DNA of 64,000 bases from a virus (IMGVR_UViG_3300044712_000936:23170-87169); one strand, 5' to 3'; positions 17,150-25,542 are shown, counted from the stretch's first letter. The notes: a model not told the origin generated them from the sequence alone. Translations and numbers: made by a program.

Positions 17150-17553
17150 GTACTCCATGTAGCCGAATAATAATTAGTACCGTCCAAACGAACACTACTA
17201 AGTTCTTCCCCATCGAACAACTCTAGGAACTGCTCAAGAGTTTCGATCTCAAGCGCCCAGTAAAACTTTCTGACATCTCTTACATAATAGTTACCTTCCG
17301 TTCGATGATGAGTGCCCTTTTCAAGCCACGCAGTAGGGGGATCGTCATAAACCGTCTCTGTATCGATATATGGCTCACCATCAGAGTTTAACTTAGCAAC
17401 TGGAAAACTACGGGATTGACGACGCATCGTTTCTCTATTTGTATATTCCAGCTTGTATGCCCCGGCAAGAGGGGGGGTTTTAGGGAATGGGTAATCATAA
17501 TCACCACATCCACCATCACTGTACCAACGTCTCGTTTTAAGGACAATAATCAT
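17146..17553 (-). CDS. Hypothetical protein, paralogue of 19170-19571
   Basis: The 135-residue protein shares with the 19170-19571 product a common plan: PPLAGAYKLEY / SPFAGAFKVEY, the central HRTEGNYYVRDV / HRIEGNYYVKDV and a similar aromatic end (NYYSATW / FYYSVTL). Two related copies 2 kb apart indicate duplication. No known family is recognised. Confidence 0.7.
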   Translation of the reverse strand: MIIVLKTRRWYSDGGCGDYDYPFPKTPPLAGAYKLEYTNRETMRRQSRSFPVAKLNSDGEPYIDTETVYDDPPTAWLEKGTHHRTEGNYYVRDVRKFYWALEIETLEQFLELFDGEELSSVRLDGTNYYSATWST

Positions 17554-17556
17554 ATT

Positions 17557-17832
17557 CTACACTATCTTTTCTCTATGAATCTTTTGATCGTAACAACGAT
17601 TACACCGATCACAAAGATACGAATCAACCGTGTAACTATATTCATCATCATGAAAATCAACGGTAAGTATAGGCCCATCCAAATGAAAGCCCAACAAACA
17701 ACGGATATTATTATTGGTCGGCATATCTGATACAATTTTTACTACAACACCTTTATAATAAGGTCTTAAAATAAGATATATACCGCCAATAAGAGATACC
17801 GCGCACAATAAAAGAAGTCCTGTATCCACCAT
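17557..17832 (-). CDS. Membrane protein with C-terminal Cys cluster
   Basis: A 91-residue protein with one N-terminal TM segment (LLLLCAVSLIGGIYLIL) and a C-terminal CDRCNRCYDQKIH that may bind metal. Function unknown. Confidence 0.65.
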   Translation of the reverse strand: MVDTGLLLLCAVSLIGGIYLILRPYYKGVVVKIVSDMPTNNNIRCLLGFHLDGPILTVDFHDDEYSYTVDSYLCDRCNRCYDQKIHREKIV

Positions 17833-17840
17833 TTTATCAC

Positions 17841-18026
17841 CTAGATTGAAAGAACTAGTAAAATAATACCAAACATCACAACCGCACTGTCAAACAACAT
17901 ATCGGTTATCATCTGCTGTAACTCATATATTGTTTCCGGTAAAGGAGAAAAACAGCGCATCAAATTGTAAAACATTGGAACCAGAATGAAACAACCACCG
18001 AAAATAAATGCGAGATCCTTCATCAT
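17841..18026 (-). CDS. Small two-TM protein
   Basis: A 61-residue protein with hydrophobic stretches at both ends (AFIFGGCFILVPMFYNL and SAVVMFGIILLVL). GGAG lies ahead of its double ATG. Unknown function. Confidence 0.6.
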   Translation of the reverse strand: MMKDLAFIFGGCFILVPMFYNLMRCFSPLPETIYELQQMITDMLFDSAVVMFGIILLVLSI

Positions 18027-18035
18027 TGTCTCCTA

Positions 18036-18170
18036 CTACAGCCTAAACCAAATCCAAGTACAAACCCAATCTATAAAGCGATAGACTACAACAAACCACA
18101 AAGCTGTGATAAACACAATAAAGGGCAGGGCTAAAAACAACAATACCGCCAATAGCAAGGACTCAAGCAT
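18036..18170 (-). CDS. Very small membrane protein
   Basis: A 44-residue frame, almost entirely one long hydrophobic segment (LLLAVLLFLALPFIVF, then WFVVVYRFIDW). AGGAG lies six bases before ATG 18170 and it overlaps the upstream gene by 8 bp. These signals support a real gene. Confidence 0.6.
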   Translation of the reverse strand: MLESLLLAVLLFLALPFIVFITALWFVVVYRFIDWVCTWIWFRL

Positions 18171-18399
18171 CCCATTCTCCTAACATATAGTTATGTAATC
18201 TCACCAATAGCTTAATAAGAAGCCAGAATACCTGAGTTGTGTTATAACAACTAGCACGTTCTGTAAAACCAAAAGGTAAGAACTTAACCTCTACAAAAAC
18301 AGATATATCACCCTCATAGATAATCTTCCACTCAAAATCATCCGGTCTTAGACCAGATTGAACAATTAGATCATCATAAACAGGTGCTTCAACTACCAT
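18163..18399 (-). CDS. Hypothetical protein
   Basis: A 78-residue protein starting one base inside the methyltransferase stop codon, with AAAGGA seven bases upstream. The C-terminal part is helical and partly hydrophobic. Not recognised. Confidence 0.62.
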   Translation of the reverse strand: MVVEAPVYDDLIVQSGLRPDDFEWKIIYEGDISVFVEVKFLPFGFTERASCYNTTQVFWLLIKLLVRLHNYMLGEWDA

Positions 18400-19127
18400 C
18401 AGCTTATCCTTTCTAAAGAATTAATGTAGTATTCCTTATTTGTCTCACTGCCGATGTACAGCCGATCCATCTCTTTACAGGCTTGGGCTGTAGTACCGCT
18501 GCCCATGAAAGGATCATATACAATATCAGTATTGTTTCTGGAATAAACGCCAATTGCCCATTTAGGTAATTCTATAGGAAAAGCTGCACAGTGTTTATTA
18601 ATTCGGGCACTGGACGACCAATCTTCTCCTACAACGCCTCTTTGTGAGAGTTTACGATCTGTTACATATTCCAGATTAGAGCCGTTCTTCTTTCTGAACG
18701 TCCAGATATGCTCATAATCAAATACCGGACGTGGATGGGTGTTACAAACAAACGGGATACCCATTCTAGCAAATCGCTTGCGCCAGATACGAGTCGCCTG
18801 TAAATCCATTCCAGCAAGTTCAACACCCCACCGATAATAATTGATGGACGCCGGATAACAAGCCGGAATATCGGATCGGTAAAACCGATTACCTGAATTG
18901 TAATAATCACCAAAATTAACAACCAGATAACACCCCGGCTTCAAGATGCGATTCCACTCTGTAAAACACCTTTCTAACAAAGAACAATAAGCAGCATAGG
19001 TAATTGTCCGTTCGTATTCTTTGTTTAGGTAATAAGGTGGTGATGTAACAATCAGATCAATGGAACTATCGGGCATAGCTGCCATCGTACACAAACAATC
19101 TTCATTGTAAATAACGTTCGTTTTCAT
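18399..19127 (-). CDS. DNA methyltransferase (SPPY type)
   Basis: About 242 residues with the catalytic VTSPPYYLNKEY near residue 28 and DPFMGSGTTAQAC near residue 206, the layout of beta-class N4-cytosine or N6-adenine methyltransferases. ATG at 19127 is chosen: the upstream in-frame TTG at 19163 and ATG at 19136 lie inside a perfect promoter. The -10 box ends seven bases before this ATG, so the mRNA may be leaderless. It probably shields phage DNA from restriction. Confidence 0.9.
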   Translation of the reverse strand: MKTNVIYNEDCLCTMAAMPDSSIDLIVTSPPYYLNKEYERTITYAAYCSLLERCFTEWNRILKPGCYLVVNFGDYYNSGNRFYRSDIPACYPASINYYRWGVELAGMDLQATRIWRKRFARMGIPFVCNTHPRPVFDYEHIWTFRKKNGSNLEYVTDRKLSQRGVVGEDWSSSARINKHCAAFPIELPKWAIGVYSRNNTDIVYDPFMGSGTTAQACKEMDRLYIGSETNKEYYINSLERIS

Positions 19128-19134
19128 AGTATTC

Positions 19135-19163
19135 ATTATAGGACACTTTGCCTTGGATGTCAA
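19135..19163 (-). promoter_or_regulatory. Perfect sigma70 promoter
   Basis: TTGACA, 17 nt, TATAAT on the minus strand, seven bases before the methyltransferase ATG at 19127. Confidence 0.85.
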
Positions 19164-19169
19164 TCCTAA

Positions 19170-19571
19170 TTAAGCTATTGTCAACGTAACTGAATAATAG
19201 AACTCGTTGTTGATAGCTCTAATATCAATATCTTCGTTACGGAAACGTGAAATAAACGTATCCAACGAATCAATGTCTAGAACCCAACAAAACGTATTAA
19301 CATCTTTAACATAATAATTTCCTTCAATTCGATGGTTAAAACCGGAATCATTCCAACCTTTAGGGGGCTTTTGGAAACCTTCTTCTGTGCTAATATAAGG
19401 TTTGCCTTTTTCATTAATCTTAGCTACGTATTTTATAACAGGCTGGCGATAGGATTCCACGCGATCCACATATTCCACCTTAAAAGCACCGGCAAAGGGA
19501 GACTGTTCTGGTAAAAAGTGTGTATAATCTCCGTAGGCATCTTGCTTACGAACATCGATAATAAATTTCAT
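19170..19571 (-). CDS. Hypothetical protein, paralogue of 17146-17553
   Basis: A 133-residue protein with the conserved centre HRIEGNYYVKDV and the SPFAGAFKVEY motif shared with the 17146-17553 product. Identity is scattered over the whole length. Beta-rich, no TM segment, unknown role. Confidence 0.7.
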   Translation of the reverse strand: MKFIIDVRKQDAYGDYTHFLPEQSPFAGAFKVEYVDRVESYRQPVIKYVAKINEKGKPYISTEEGFQKPPKGWNDSGFNHRIEGNYYVKDVNTFCWVLDIDSLDTFISRFRNEDIDIRAINNEFYYSVTLTIA

Positions 19572-19577
19572 GTTAAA

Positions 19578-19871
19578 TTATTCCTCCAACTCAAACAGGA
19601 CAATGGTATATTTTCCCCACCGGGCTAACCACTCGCCGGTCAGAGTTACATGCCTTTCCTCAGTATATTCATAGACATGAATATTTTTGTAGCTAATCCA
19701 CTGGCTTACAAAGGGTGATAATACACGATACCGCTCAGGATGCTCTTTGATATACTTCATATCTATCGCAGACCATTCTTCAACTAGTTGTTTAGCCCGA
19801 TCTAGAGATACACAACTATATAACGGTTTTCCATCACCGTTAAGGTCATTGTAAATAAGATAGATGTTCAT
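19578..19871 (-). CDS. Hypothetical protein
   Basis: A 97-residue soluble alpha/beta protein beginning IYLIYNDLNGDGKP. Its start overlaps the stop of the upstream membrane gene by 4 bp. Not recognised. Confidence 0.63.
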   Translation of the reverse strand: MNIYLIYNDLNGDGKPLYSCVSLDRAKQLVEEWSAIDMKYIKEHPERYRVLSPFVSQWISYKNIHVYEYTEERHVTLTGEWLARWGKYTIVLFELEE

Positions 19872-20059
19872 TTATCAAGTCCATGCAATCGCTCATAAAA
19901 TACGATCCAACTTGCAATACTATAGGCAAGAGACAATATACAAAAGGGTATACTGATAACGTTCATCAGGGGCATATGAAGTACACTACCATCTACTGCC
20001 AGAAAAAACCCTGTTACACCTAACACCAGAGCATAGGCTAAATACTTATCTGAATTCAT
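19868..20059 (-). CDS. Small two-TM protein
   Basis: A 63-residue protein with two hydrophobic segments (YALVLGVTGFFLAV and VISIPFCILSLAYSIASW). It overlaps both neighbours by 4 bp. Unknown function. Confidence 0.62.
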   Translation of the reverse strand: MNSDKYLAYALVLGVTGFFLAVDGSVLHMPLMNVISIPFCILSLAYSIASWIVFYERLHGLDK

Positions 20060-20553
20060 TCAACCTCCCAGTAAGCCAGCGGATTTTTATAGTCTGGATA
20101 ATTTTCGTTCAACCAGCTTTTTACATCTTGCAGTGCTGTTTCTCCGGCAGATTTATAAGCTATATCTTTATAGTGGTTCTTTAAAAGGAAATTACCGCCT
20201 CTTGAAAGGTTGTCTAAAAATTCGGTACACACTAGAAAATCGCTGGAATCTAGCACAACAAAACTATACCCATTCTGCTGTGCATATATACGATATTTAC
20301 ACAGTATGTCCAACCAATCTCCACCAGAATTTCCAACCATATATTCAATTCGTAGCCTTTTTAATTCGTCGTATACATACCCATAATGCATACCATCTTC
20401 TACTCGTCTTACATACAAACTCCAATCAACAGGAAACTTCACCCAAATATGTTTACTATCAGGTTTACCTAGAGTAGTAAACCCTAAACACTCCAAATCT
20501 TGTAGGTTAATCGCCGGTATTAAGATAGAATCTGTTTTATTTTTGCGTTTCAT
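20056..20553 (-). CDS. Hypothetical protein, tandem paralogue A
   Basis: The 165-residue protein aligns with its immediate upstream neighbour: a CLGFTTLG / NLGFTFLG segment near the N-terminus and a nearly identical C-terminus (NENYPDYKNPLAYWEV / LENYPDYENPFAYWDI). This is a tandem duplication. No domain recognised. Confidence 0.7.
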   Translation of the reverse strand: MKRKNKTDSILIPAINLQDLECLGFTTLGKPDSKHIWVKFPVDWSLYVRRVEDGMHYGYVYDELKRLRIEYMVGNSGGDWLDILCKYRIYAQQNGYSFVVLDSSDFLVCTEFLDNLSRGGNFLLKNHYKDIAYKSAGETALQDVKSWLNENYPDYKNPLAYWEVE

Positions 20554-21066
20554 TTAAATGTCCCAATATGCAAACGGATTTTCATAGTCAGGATAATTCT
20601 CTAACAACCAGTTATCCATCTCGTGATGATCCAGATCTTCAGAATGCAATCTAGGCAAAACAGACTTATGGACACATACACCTTTTGATTTACCCCGCTT
20701 AAGAAATTCTTTTACCCGCGTCTCGTCACGCATAACAGTATGATAATAATAACGCAAACCACCATCAACCATTGAGTCATAACTTGTCCAGAAACGCTTA
20801 GAAAAATATATTTCAGCTTTAAAATTGACGTTCTCAAGATTGTAGTGCCCTCTGAGTCTACCCTGCTCATCAGCAAAATAGTATTCTGTCTTATAAACAG
20901 ATCCCCTATATTCAACCACTGTCCATCCAGCCGGAGGAATGGTATAAACATAGGAATTTTCGACTCTACCCAAAAAAGTAAAGCCTAAATTTTCCATAGG
21001 CTGCATATATTCTTCTTTGATAGGCAAAACTACAGTACGAGACTGCTCTTTCTTTTTACGAAACAT
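20554..21066 (-). CDS. Hypothetical protein, tandem paralogue B
   Basis: A 170-residue protein, tandem copy of the 20056-20553 product, sharing LGFTFLG and the NYPDYENPFAYW C-terminus. The middle parts have diverged strongly, so the copies probably have separate targets or roles. Unknown function. Confidence 0.7.
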   Translation of the reverse strand: MFRKKKEQSRTVVLPIKEEYMQPMENLGFTFLGRVENSYVYTIPPAGWTVVEYRGSVYKTEYYFADEQGRLRGHYNLENVNFKAEIYFSKRFWTSYDSMVDGGLRYYYHTVMRDETRVKEFLKRGKSKGVCVHKSVLPRLHSEDLDHHEMDNWLLENYPDYENPFAYWDI

Positions 21067-21331
21067 AGCCCAACTCCTTAATCTTCAACAAAACTTCAAC
21101 GGTTGCAAACAGAACATCGTCACTTGTTCTACACACACATTTTCTAGTAATGCGGTTTGTTTGGTCCCGATAAGTAATCAATGTTTTGTAACCCATTTCT
21201 GGCGCATTATTCCTTAACCAGAAGTGAAAGTGCTTGTCATAACCGAGGCGAGTAACCAAATCAACAGATATGGTTATATCCATAGATGTAGGATTGCTGA
21301 TAGTTAACTTCAATTCACGCGGGTGCTTCAT
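21056..21331 (-). CDS. Hypothetical protein
   Basis: A 91-residue beta-rich protein (KLTISNPTSMDITISVDL) of unknown function, overlapping the next gene by 11 bp. Confidence 0.6.
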   Translation of the reverse strand: MKHPRELKLTISNPTSMDITISVDLVTRLGYDKHFHFWLRNNAPEMGYKTLITYRDQTNRITRKCVCRTSDDVLFATVEVLLKIKELGYVS

Positions 21332-21334
21332 GTA

Positions 21335-21568
21335 TTATTCCTTTATAACAAGCATATAATCGATCATAGTACAATTATCTAAATATTGTAAAGCAACTTC
21401 TGATGCATAATCAGCTGAACTAATCTCCGACATCAAGTGGGTAAACAAAGGTTGCCAAAGAGGATGATCACAACCAAATAACTCATTGATCCTATCTTCA
21501 ACAAGCATTTGTAGCTTAACAATAGAATTGATGAGCAAAACTAGATCTTCATCCGTTTCAATCGGCAT
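21335..21568 (-). CDS. Hypothetical helical protein
   Basis: A 77-residue acidic helical protein, not recognised; part of the operon started by the promoter at 21809-21837. Confidence 0.6.
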   Translation of the reverse strand: MPIETDEDLVLLINSIVKLQMLVEDRINELFGCDHPLWQPLFTHLMSEISSADYASEVALQYLDNCTMIDYMLVIKE

Positions 21569-21581
21569 AGGATAATCTCAA

Positions 21582-21755
21582 CTATAATAAACAGGCCAAC
21601 AACAAGAAAGTGCCTATATATGCACCAATAACACTTACCAGCAGCAGTTTACCGCTTCTTTCATAGTCTTGCATGTTGTTCAAAGGTAAAAAGACAGCCA
21701 CAAAGAACTCTAAGAACAGAGAAGCGATTAGCAGGACAGCGCCAATCCATATCAT
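21582..21755 (-). CDS. Small two-TM protein
   Basis: A 57-residue frame with two hydrophobic segments (AVLLIASLFLEFFVAVFL and LLLVSVIGAYIGTFLLL). AAGGAG lies seven bases before ATG 21755 and a perfect promoter lies some 55 bases upstream. First gene of its transcript. Confidence 0.65.
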   Translation of the reverse strand: MIWIGAVLLIASLFLEFFVAVFLPLNNMQDYERSGKLLLVSVIGAYIGTFLLLACLL

Positions 21756-21808
21756 TGATTGTCTCCTTTTTACAAAGCTTTATGTTCTAGATTTATCGTC
21801 TAGGTATA

Positions 21809-21837
21809 ATTATAAAACAAATCAAGAAGTTTGTCAA
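21809..21837 (-). promoter_or_regulatory. Perfect sigma70 promoter
   Basis: TTGACA, 17 nt, TATAAT on the minus strand, located just after the m5C methyltransferase stop codon and in front of the 21582-21755 gene. Confidence 0.85.
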
Positions 21838-21838
21838 T

Positions 21839-22675
21839 CTAATTAAAATCAGCAAAGGATAGGATATGAACAATGACATCAGCCGTAAAAGCGTTGCCTA
21901 AACATCTATACCGCTGTGTATCTGATGTTCTTTTACCGTTCGCCCCAAACTCTGTATACCCATCCGGTAAAGTCTGTAGCCGCTCACATTCCACAGGAGT
22001 TAACATCCGAATGACATTCCCCCGATCACTGACCAGGGTTCTAGCCCCTACCGTATTTCCATAAACGATCTGCCTGTGAGATCTGTCCAGGTATTGCTTT
22101 TCGTTTGTTCCCCTGTAATACTGAGCATCAATACACAAAGATTTGTCCCGATCTACGCTATCTCCCTCGAGAATGTCCTTCAGGAGAATATGCTTATCCT
22201 CGGGTTGAGTAACACCCTGTATATTCGTCCAGTAGAGCCGCCTCCGACTTTGAGCACTCACTAACGCACTGTTAATCTTAATTGGCTCTACTCCGATAGC
22301 AGCAGTTATCGTATCACGCCATTCTTTTTTAACTACCGCAATGTTTTCTAAAACAAAATATTTAGGCTGGACTGCCTTTAGTATTCGCAAATACTCATAA
22401 AACAATCCCGAACGATCCCCTGCTAAACCTGCACCCAATCCAGCAGAAGATATATCCTGACAAGGTGAACCACCGATCAACAGATCAATAGGGGGCAGAG
22501 AAGCAACAGTCCTGACATCCCCCAACTGAATAATAGCCGGATGGTTCTTAGCTGAAATCCGCAGAGCATACTTATCAATTTCAGAAGCGTAATAAGTACA
22601 ATCCAGATGGAGACGATCAAGAGCGACCTTAGCTACAGAAATGCCGTCAAATAGACTTAGAACATTAAAAACCAT
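21839..22675 (-). CDS. DNA cytosine-5 methyltransferase
   Basis: A C5-cytosine methyltransferase of about 278 residues. FDGISVAK (motif I region) lies at the start, the catalytic Cys is in IGGSPCQDISSAG (Cys72), ENIAVVKKEWR is motif VI, and QSRRRLYWTN is motif VIII. The target-recognition region is short. ATG at 22675 gives the normal family start; a longer in-frame start at 22705 is possible. No restriction partner is seen, so self-protection is likely. Confidence 0.93.
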   Translation of the reverse strand: MVFNVLSLFDGISVAKVALDRLHLDCTYYASEIDKYALRISAKNHPAIIQLGDVRTVASLPPIDLLIGGSPCQDISSAGLGAGLAGDRSGLFYEYLRILKAVQPKYFVLENIAVVKKEWRDTITAAIGVEPIKINSALVSAQSRRRLYWTNIQGVTQPEDKHILLKDILEGDSVDRDKSLCIDAQYYRGTNEKQYLDRSHRQIVYGNTVGARTLVSDRGNVIRMLTPVECERLQTLPDGYTEFGANGKRTSDTQRYRCLGNAFTADVIVHILSFADFN

Positions 22676-22880
22676 GTGTGTTCTGATTCCATGCTGCATG
22701 ATCATACTCTATTGCATCAAATAAAGCCCCCCACAAATCATTCTCCGATAGAATATAAATAACAGTCCCATCCCGTTTATGATCAGCAAGGTACTGATCA
22801 GCCTCTTCTTTACTATTAACTATAATAAGGGTAGAGTATTCTTCGTGTGGTGTGCCTGTATCAAAAACAAAGTATCTCAT
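22665..22880 (-). CDS. Hypothetical protein
   Basis: A 71-residue alpha/beta protein (STLIIVNSKEEADQYLADH), not recognised, overlapping the methyltransferase start by 11 bp or more. Confidence 0.6.
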   Translation of the reverse strand: MRYFVFDTGTPHEEYSTLIIVNSKEEADQYLADHKRDGTVIYILSENDLWGALFDAIEYDHAAWNQNTHGF

Positions 22881-22970
22881 TATAATCTCCTAACTACGTG
22901 GAATGATGTATGGATCACGCTCTGGCACAACAGGACTTCATGTTTTGAACTCTTTTGTCGGTCTTTAAGT

Positions 22971-24026
22971 TCATGAGTTATCTCCGTAAAATTCCAATTT
23001 AATAATATTCTTTCTCCAATCAGGCTTTTGATCCCATATGTCAAACAAACAGGCTGCCCCTTTGGGGTAATTTTTCATAACCCATTGGGCAAAGGTTTTT
23101 CGATCTGTTTTGGGAGCCTGCTCATCATAAGCCATATCTAGTGTATAACGACAATTCATTATCCGATCAACAATCTCTGCATACCACTCTCTGACTTGCT
23201 CCCGATATTCTTCCGGTGCTGTTTTCATGTATTCGTCTATTTTACCATTCTCATAAGCCTTTAATGTATTCTTAAAACTTATTCCAGAAATAAATTTATG
23301 AAGTTCCCTGTACCAGTCTGTTTTAAACTTCCAGCGTGATCCGTCTGAAAACTCTGCTACAAACCCTTCCTGATCTCGCATCATCCCTGTTGCTTCTAAA
23401 ATCTGAGTAATGTTATTAAACACAACATGAGTAGGACGAGTAAATCCCCAATCATAAGCAAACGCATCTACTTCATAAAACGGAATATACCTTCCATCAG
23501 TCGGGTTACGCATAGCCAGCAGAACTAAATCCTCTGCGCCGTGATAGTCCACTACAATCTTGTTGTCGGGATAGACAATTTCAAACAACATCGTTAATTC
23601 GTAAGGAAGCTCACTCAAATTCCAATTTTCATTAAGGTATTCTGTCGCCCACAAAGCCTGATCACTAGTGAATGACCCCCTGGTGGCAATCTTACAGCCG
23701 TTATCTCTATAAAGAATTCCAAGCGATCCATCAACTTTGTCAGTGACCGACACAAGATGTCCAGTAGGATATTTACCAAACTCTCCAAAATTAAAGAACT
23801 TATCAAAGGGACGTGCTACTACTTCTGTTTTATTGACGATCAATCCTCTACTAACTGTCTCAAAGAAGTTCCAGCGGTTAGCATATTGAGCAGCATTTGT
23901 ATAGTTAAACAGATAAATCCCATTTTGTTCAATAACTTTGACATCTCCGTATTGAGACCGGTCATTGAATCCTTGGGCAACGAGACCGATGATGTCTTGA
24001 ATGGAAGTTATTTCTTTGGGTAACAT
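22971..24026 (-). CDS. T4 Rnl1-like RNA ligase
   Basis: A 351-residue nucleotidyltransferase. The adenylated lysine would be Lys97 in TDKVDGSLG (motif I, KxDGS), followed by an RGLI segment upstream, MLFEIVYP (motif IIIa-like), DQEGFVAEF (motif IV) and WKFKT (motif V). Enzymes of this group seal 5'-phosphate and 3'-hydroxyl RNA ends and repair tRNAs cut by host defence nucleases. It has its own consensus promoter. No polynucleotide kinase gene is visible in the window. Confidence 0.9.
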   Translation of the reverse strand: MLPKEITSIQDIIGLVAQGFNDRSQYGDVKVIEQNGIYLFNYTNAAQYANRWNFFETVSRGLIVNKTEVVARPFDKFFNFGEFGKYPTGHLVSVTDKVDGSLGILYRDNGCKIATRGSFTSDQALWATEYLNENWNLSELPYELTMLFEIVYPDNKIVVDYHGAEDLVLLAMRNPTDGRYIPFYEVDAFAYDWGFTRPTHVVFNNITQILEATGMMRDQEGFVAEFSDGSRWKFKTDWYRELHKFISGISFKNTLKAYENGKIDEYMKTAPEEYREQVREWYAEIVDRIMNCRYTLDMAYDEQAPKTDRKTFAQWVMKNYPKGAACLFDIWDQKPDWRKNIIKLEFYGDNS

Positions 24027-24065
24027 AAGATTATCCTTAAATACAAGAGTGAACTAATTACAACT

Positions 24066-24094
24066 ATTATAAACTAATTTAGAGAATAAGTCAA
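24066..24094 (-). promoter_or_regulatory. Sigma70 promoter for RNA ligase
   Basis: TTGACT, 17 nt, TATAAT on the minus strand, about 40 bases before the RNA ligase ATG. Confidence 0.8.
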
Positions 24095-24904
24095 TTCTAA
24101 TTAGAAAACAAGATGTTTTTCAAACTAATTAGGTGTGCATAAATCTCGGTATAAGCATGTACCGGAAGCCCGCGCACGAGCGAATGAGGCGGTTACTCCC
24201 CTATTAGTAAGCCTAGTTCTGTAATCGGTGTCCTAACACTACGACACAAATAAAATAGGCACGTTGTAATATTGATTCACACAATTACGCTCATTACTCC
24301 ATATTCCGTACATTCTAGGGAGTAATTATAAGCGAAGGATCGCCGCACTAATTCTAGTTTGTATTAGTTACTCTGTGATGTAATTAGATTATTGTTGTGC
24401 AAAATACCCTGGGATTTATATTACAGAATATATAGTGCCATATACTTTGTAATTAGACTACTAATTATTACTTTAAACATATATGAGGAGGAACGTTAAG
24501 ACCGATCCTATTTTGGATACTTAGCATCATAATAGTTAGCTTACTAATCATTAGCTTGCTAACGATCATAGGGTTGGGCCTATATATTCGCTTATCCGAA
24601 TAAGTTATTAATCAGATAGTTCTTATAATAATATAATCAGTCTCATATAGGCCATTGCCCTACACCCTAGATCAGCATTACAGATCAGCCATAGCAGTAC
24701 ACTCTGTTGTGTTGTTTGCTGTCTGTTCTTATGCTCTGTGTGCTTCTCTGTTCTTTGTTTCCTACGATGCCTTTGTGACACTCTACAATGGCCCTATTTG
24801 ACGAGATCCTATATATACGCGCATGGAAAGACCCGTTTAACGCCATTTGTGCGACATATACGATTAGTACCAATTTAACTAACTAAGACAGGAGAAAAAC
24901 GGCA
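24095..24904. other. Noncoding divergence region with inverted repeats
   Basis: Transcription switches from leftward to rightward here. I see no convincing gene. It holds several inverted repeats: GTTAGC...GCTAAC near 24536, CTTAT-CCGA-ATAAG near 24592, and GGCCTATAT...ATATAGGCC spanning about 24577-24650, besides AT-rich DNA. A frame at about 24500-24603 encodes a hydrophobic peptide but has no usual start codon. Confidence 0.5.
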
Positions 24905-25063
24905 ACGAAAGACTTTAATCTGATCAAGGCTTGTTTATGGGTTTTGGTGATCTCGATCTTGTATCGTCTCAACATCTTATCGGATGCAAGCGCCACGCTT
25001 ATTTTGTTGTGCATTATCTATATCAAACTGGCGATCTTGTCCGATGTAGTCAAAGGAAAATAA
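24905..25063 (+). CDS. Small membrane protein with possible ACG start
   Basis: A 52-codon frame (IKACLWVLVISILYRL ... LILLCIIYIKLAILSDV) with two hydrophobic segments ends one base before the next gene. There is no ATG, GTG or TTG in a suitable place. The ACG at 24905 sits exactly where the gene at 25543 has ATG after the same GGAG-N-AAACGGCA leader. Either ACG is used as a weak start or an ATG has mutated. Confidence 0.5.
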   Translation, partial: TKDFNLIKACLWVLVISILYRLNILSDASATLILLCIIYIKLAILSDVVKGK

Positions 25064-25064
25064 C

Positions 25065-25247
25065 ATGATCAAATGGCTGTTTATTCTCGTGATGATTGCC
25101 ATGCTTAACCAGAGCACGGATCAAAAATTCGGTATGAATAAACCTCACTCCGATCTAGACTGGAATCACTCTCAGGAATTCGTGCGCGAAAATGGCGAAA
25201 ACGTTTTGTTTCATTTGTGCCCTCTGTTTAGTCCTGTGTGTGGATAA
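25065..25247 (+). CDS. Small secreted or membrane-anchored protein
   Basis: A 60-residue protein with an N-terminal hydrophobic segment (KWLFILVMIAML) and a polar tail containing two Cys near the end. AAAGGA lies seven bases before the ATG. It follows the ACG-start membrane gene directly; the pair resembles the pair at 26400-26644. Confidence 0.55.
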   Translation: MIKWLFILVMIAMLNQSTDQKFGMNKPHSDLDWNHSQEFVRENGENVLFHLCPLFSPVCG

Positions 25248-25262
25248 CGAAAGGAATTAAAA

Positions 25263-25451
25263 ATGATCCGCGTAAACTATACCGATCACAAAACCTCAGG
25301 CAGTTTGTTCTTTAAAACTCGTGAGGATCTCAACAAATGGCTGAGTCGTTTCGATCTGAATGCATACTCTCAGATCAAACAGGTTAAAAATGTGACTCAC
25401 GTCAAAAACACCAAACGTCAATTTAAAGCGACAATCGCGTTTGATCGGTAG
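25263..25451 (+). CDS. Hypothetical protein
   Basis: A 62-residue basic protein (FFKTREDLNKWLSRFDL), not recognised, with GAAAGG before the start. A TGCCCC-type hairpin follows it. Confidence 0.6.
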   Translation: MIRVNYTDHKTSGSLFFKTREDLNKWLSRFDLNAYSQIKQVKNVTHVKNTKRQFKATIAFDR

Positions 25452-25480
25452 TTCAAAAATGCATCTGTGATGCTCTCTGA

Positions 25481-25506
25481 TGCCCCTATTTAAGCCGATA
25501 GGGGCA
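25481..25506 (+). terminator. TGCCCC/GGGGCA hairpin after gene
   Basis: TGCCCCTAT and ATAGGGGCA form a 9-bp stem with an 8-nt loop but no T-run. Similar hairpins follow genes at 27954 and 33492. Confidence 0.45.
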
Positions 25507-25542
25507 ATTCTCATATAAGTAGACAAAGGGAGTAAAACGGCA

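Noticed and set aside
24500-24603. A 36-codon hydrophobic frame
   Set aside because: No ATG, GTG or TTG; the only ACG sits directly against the GGAGGA, and the region is full of inverted repeats that could give such a frame by chance.
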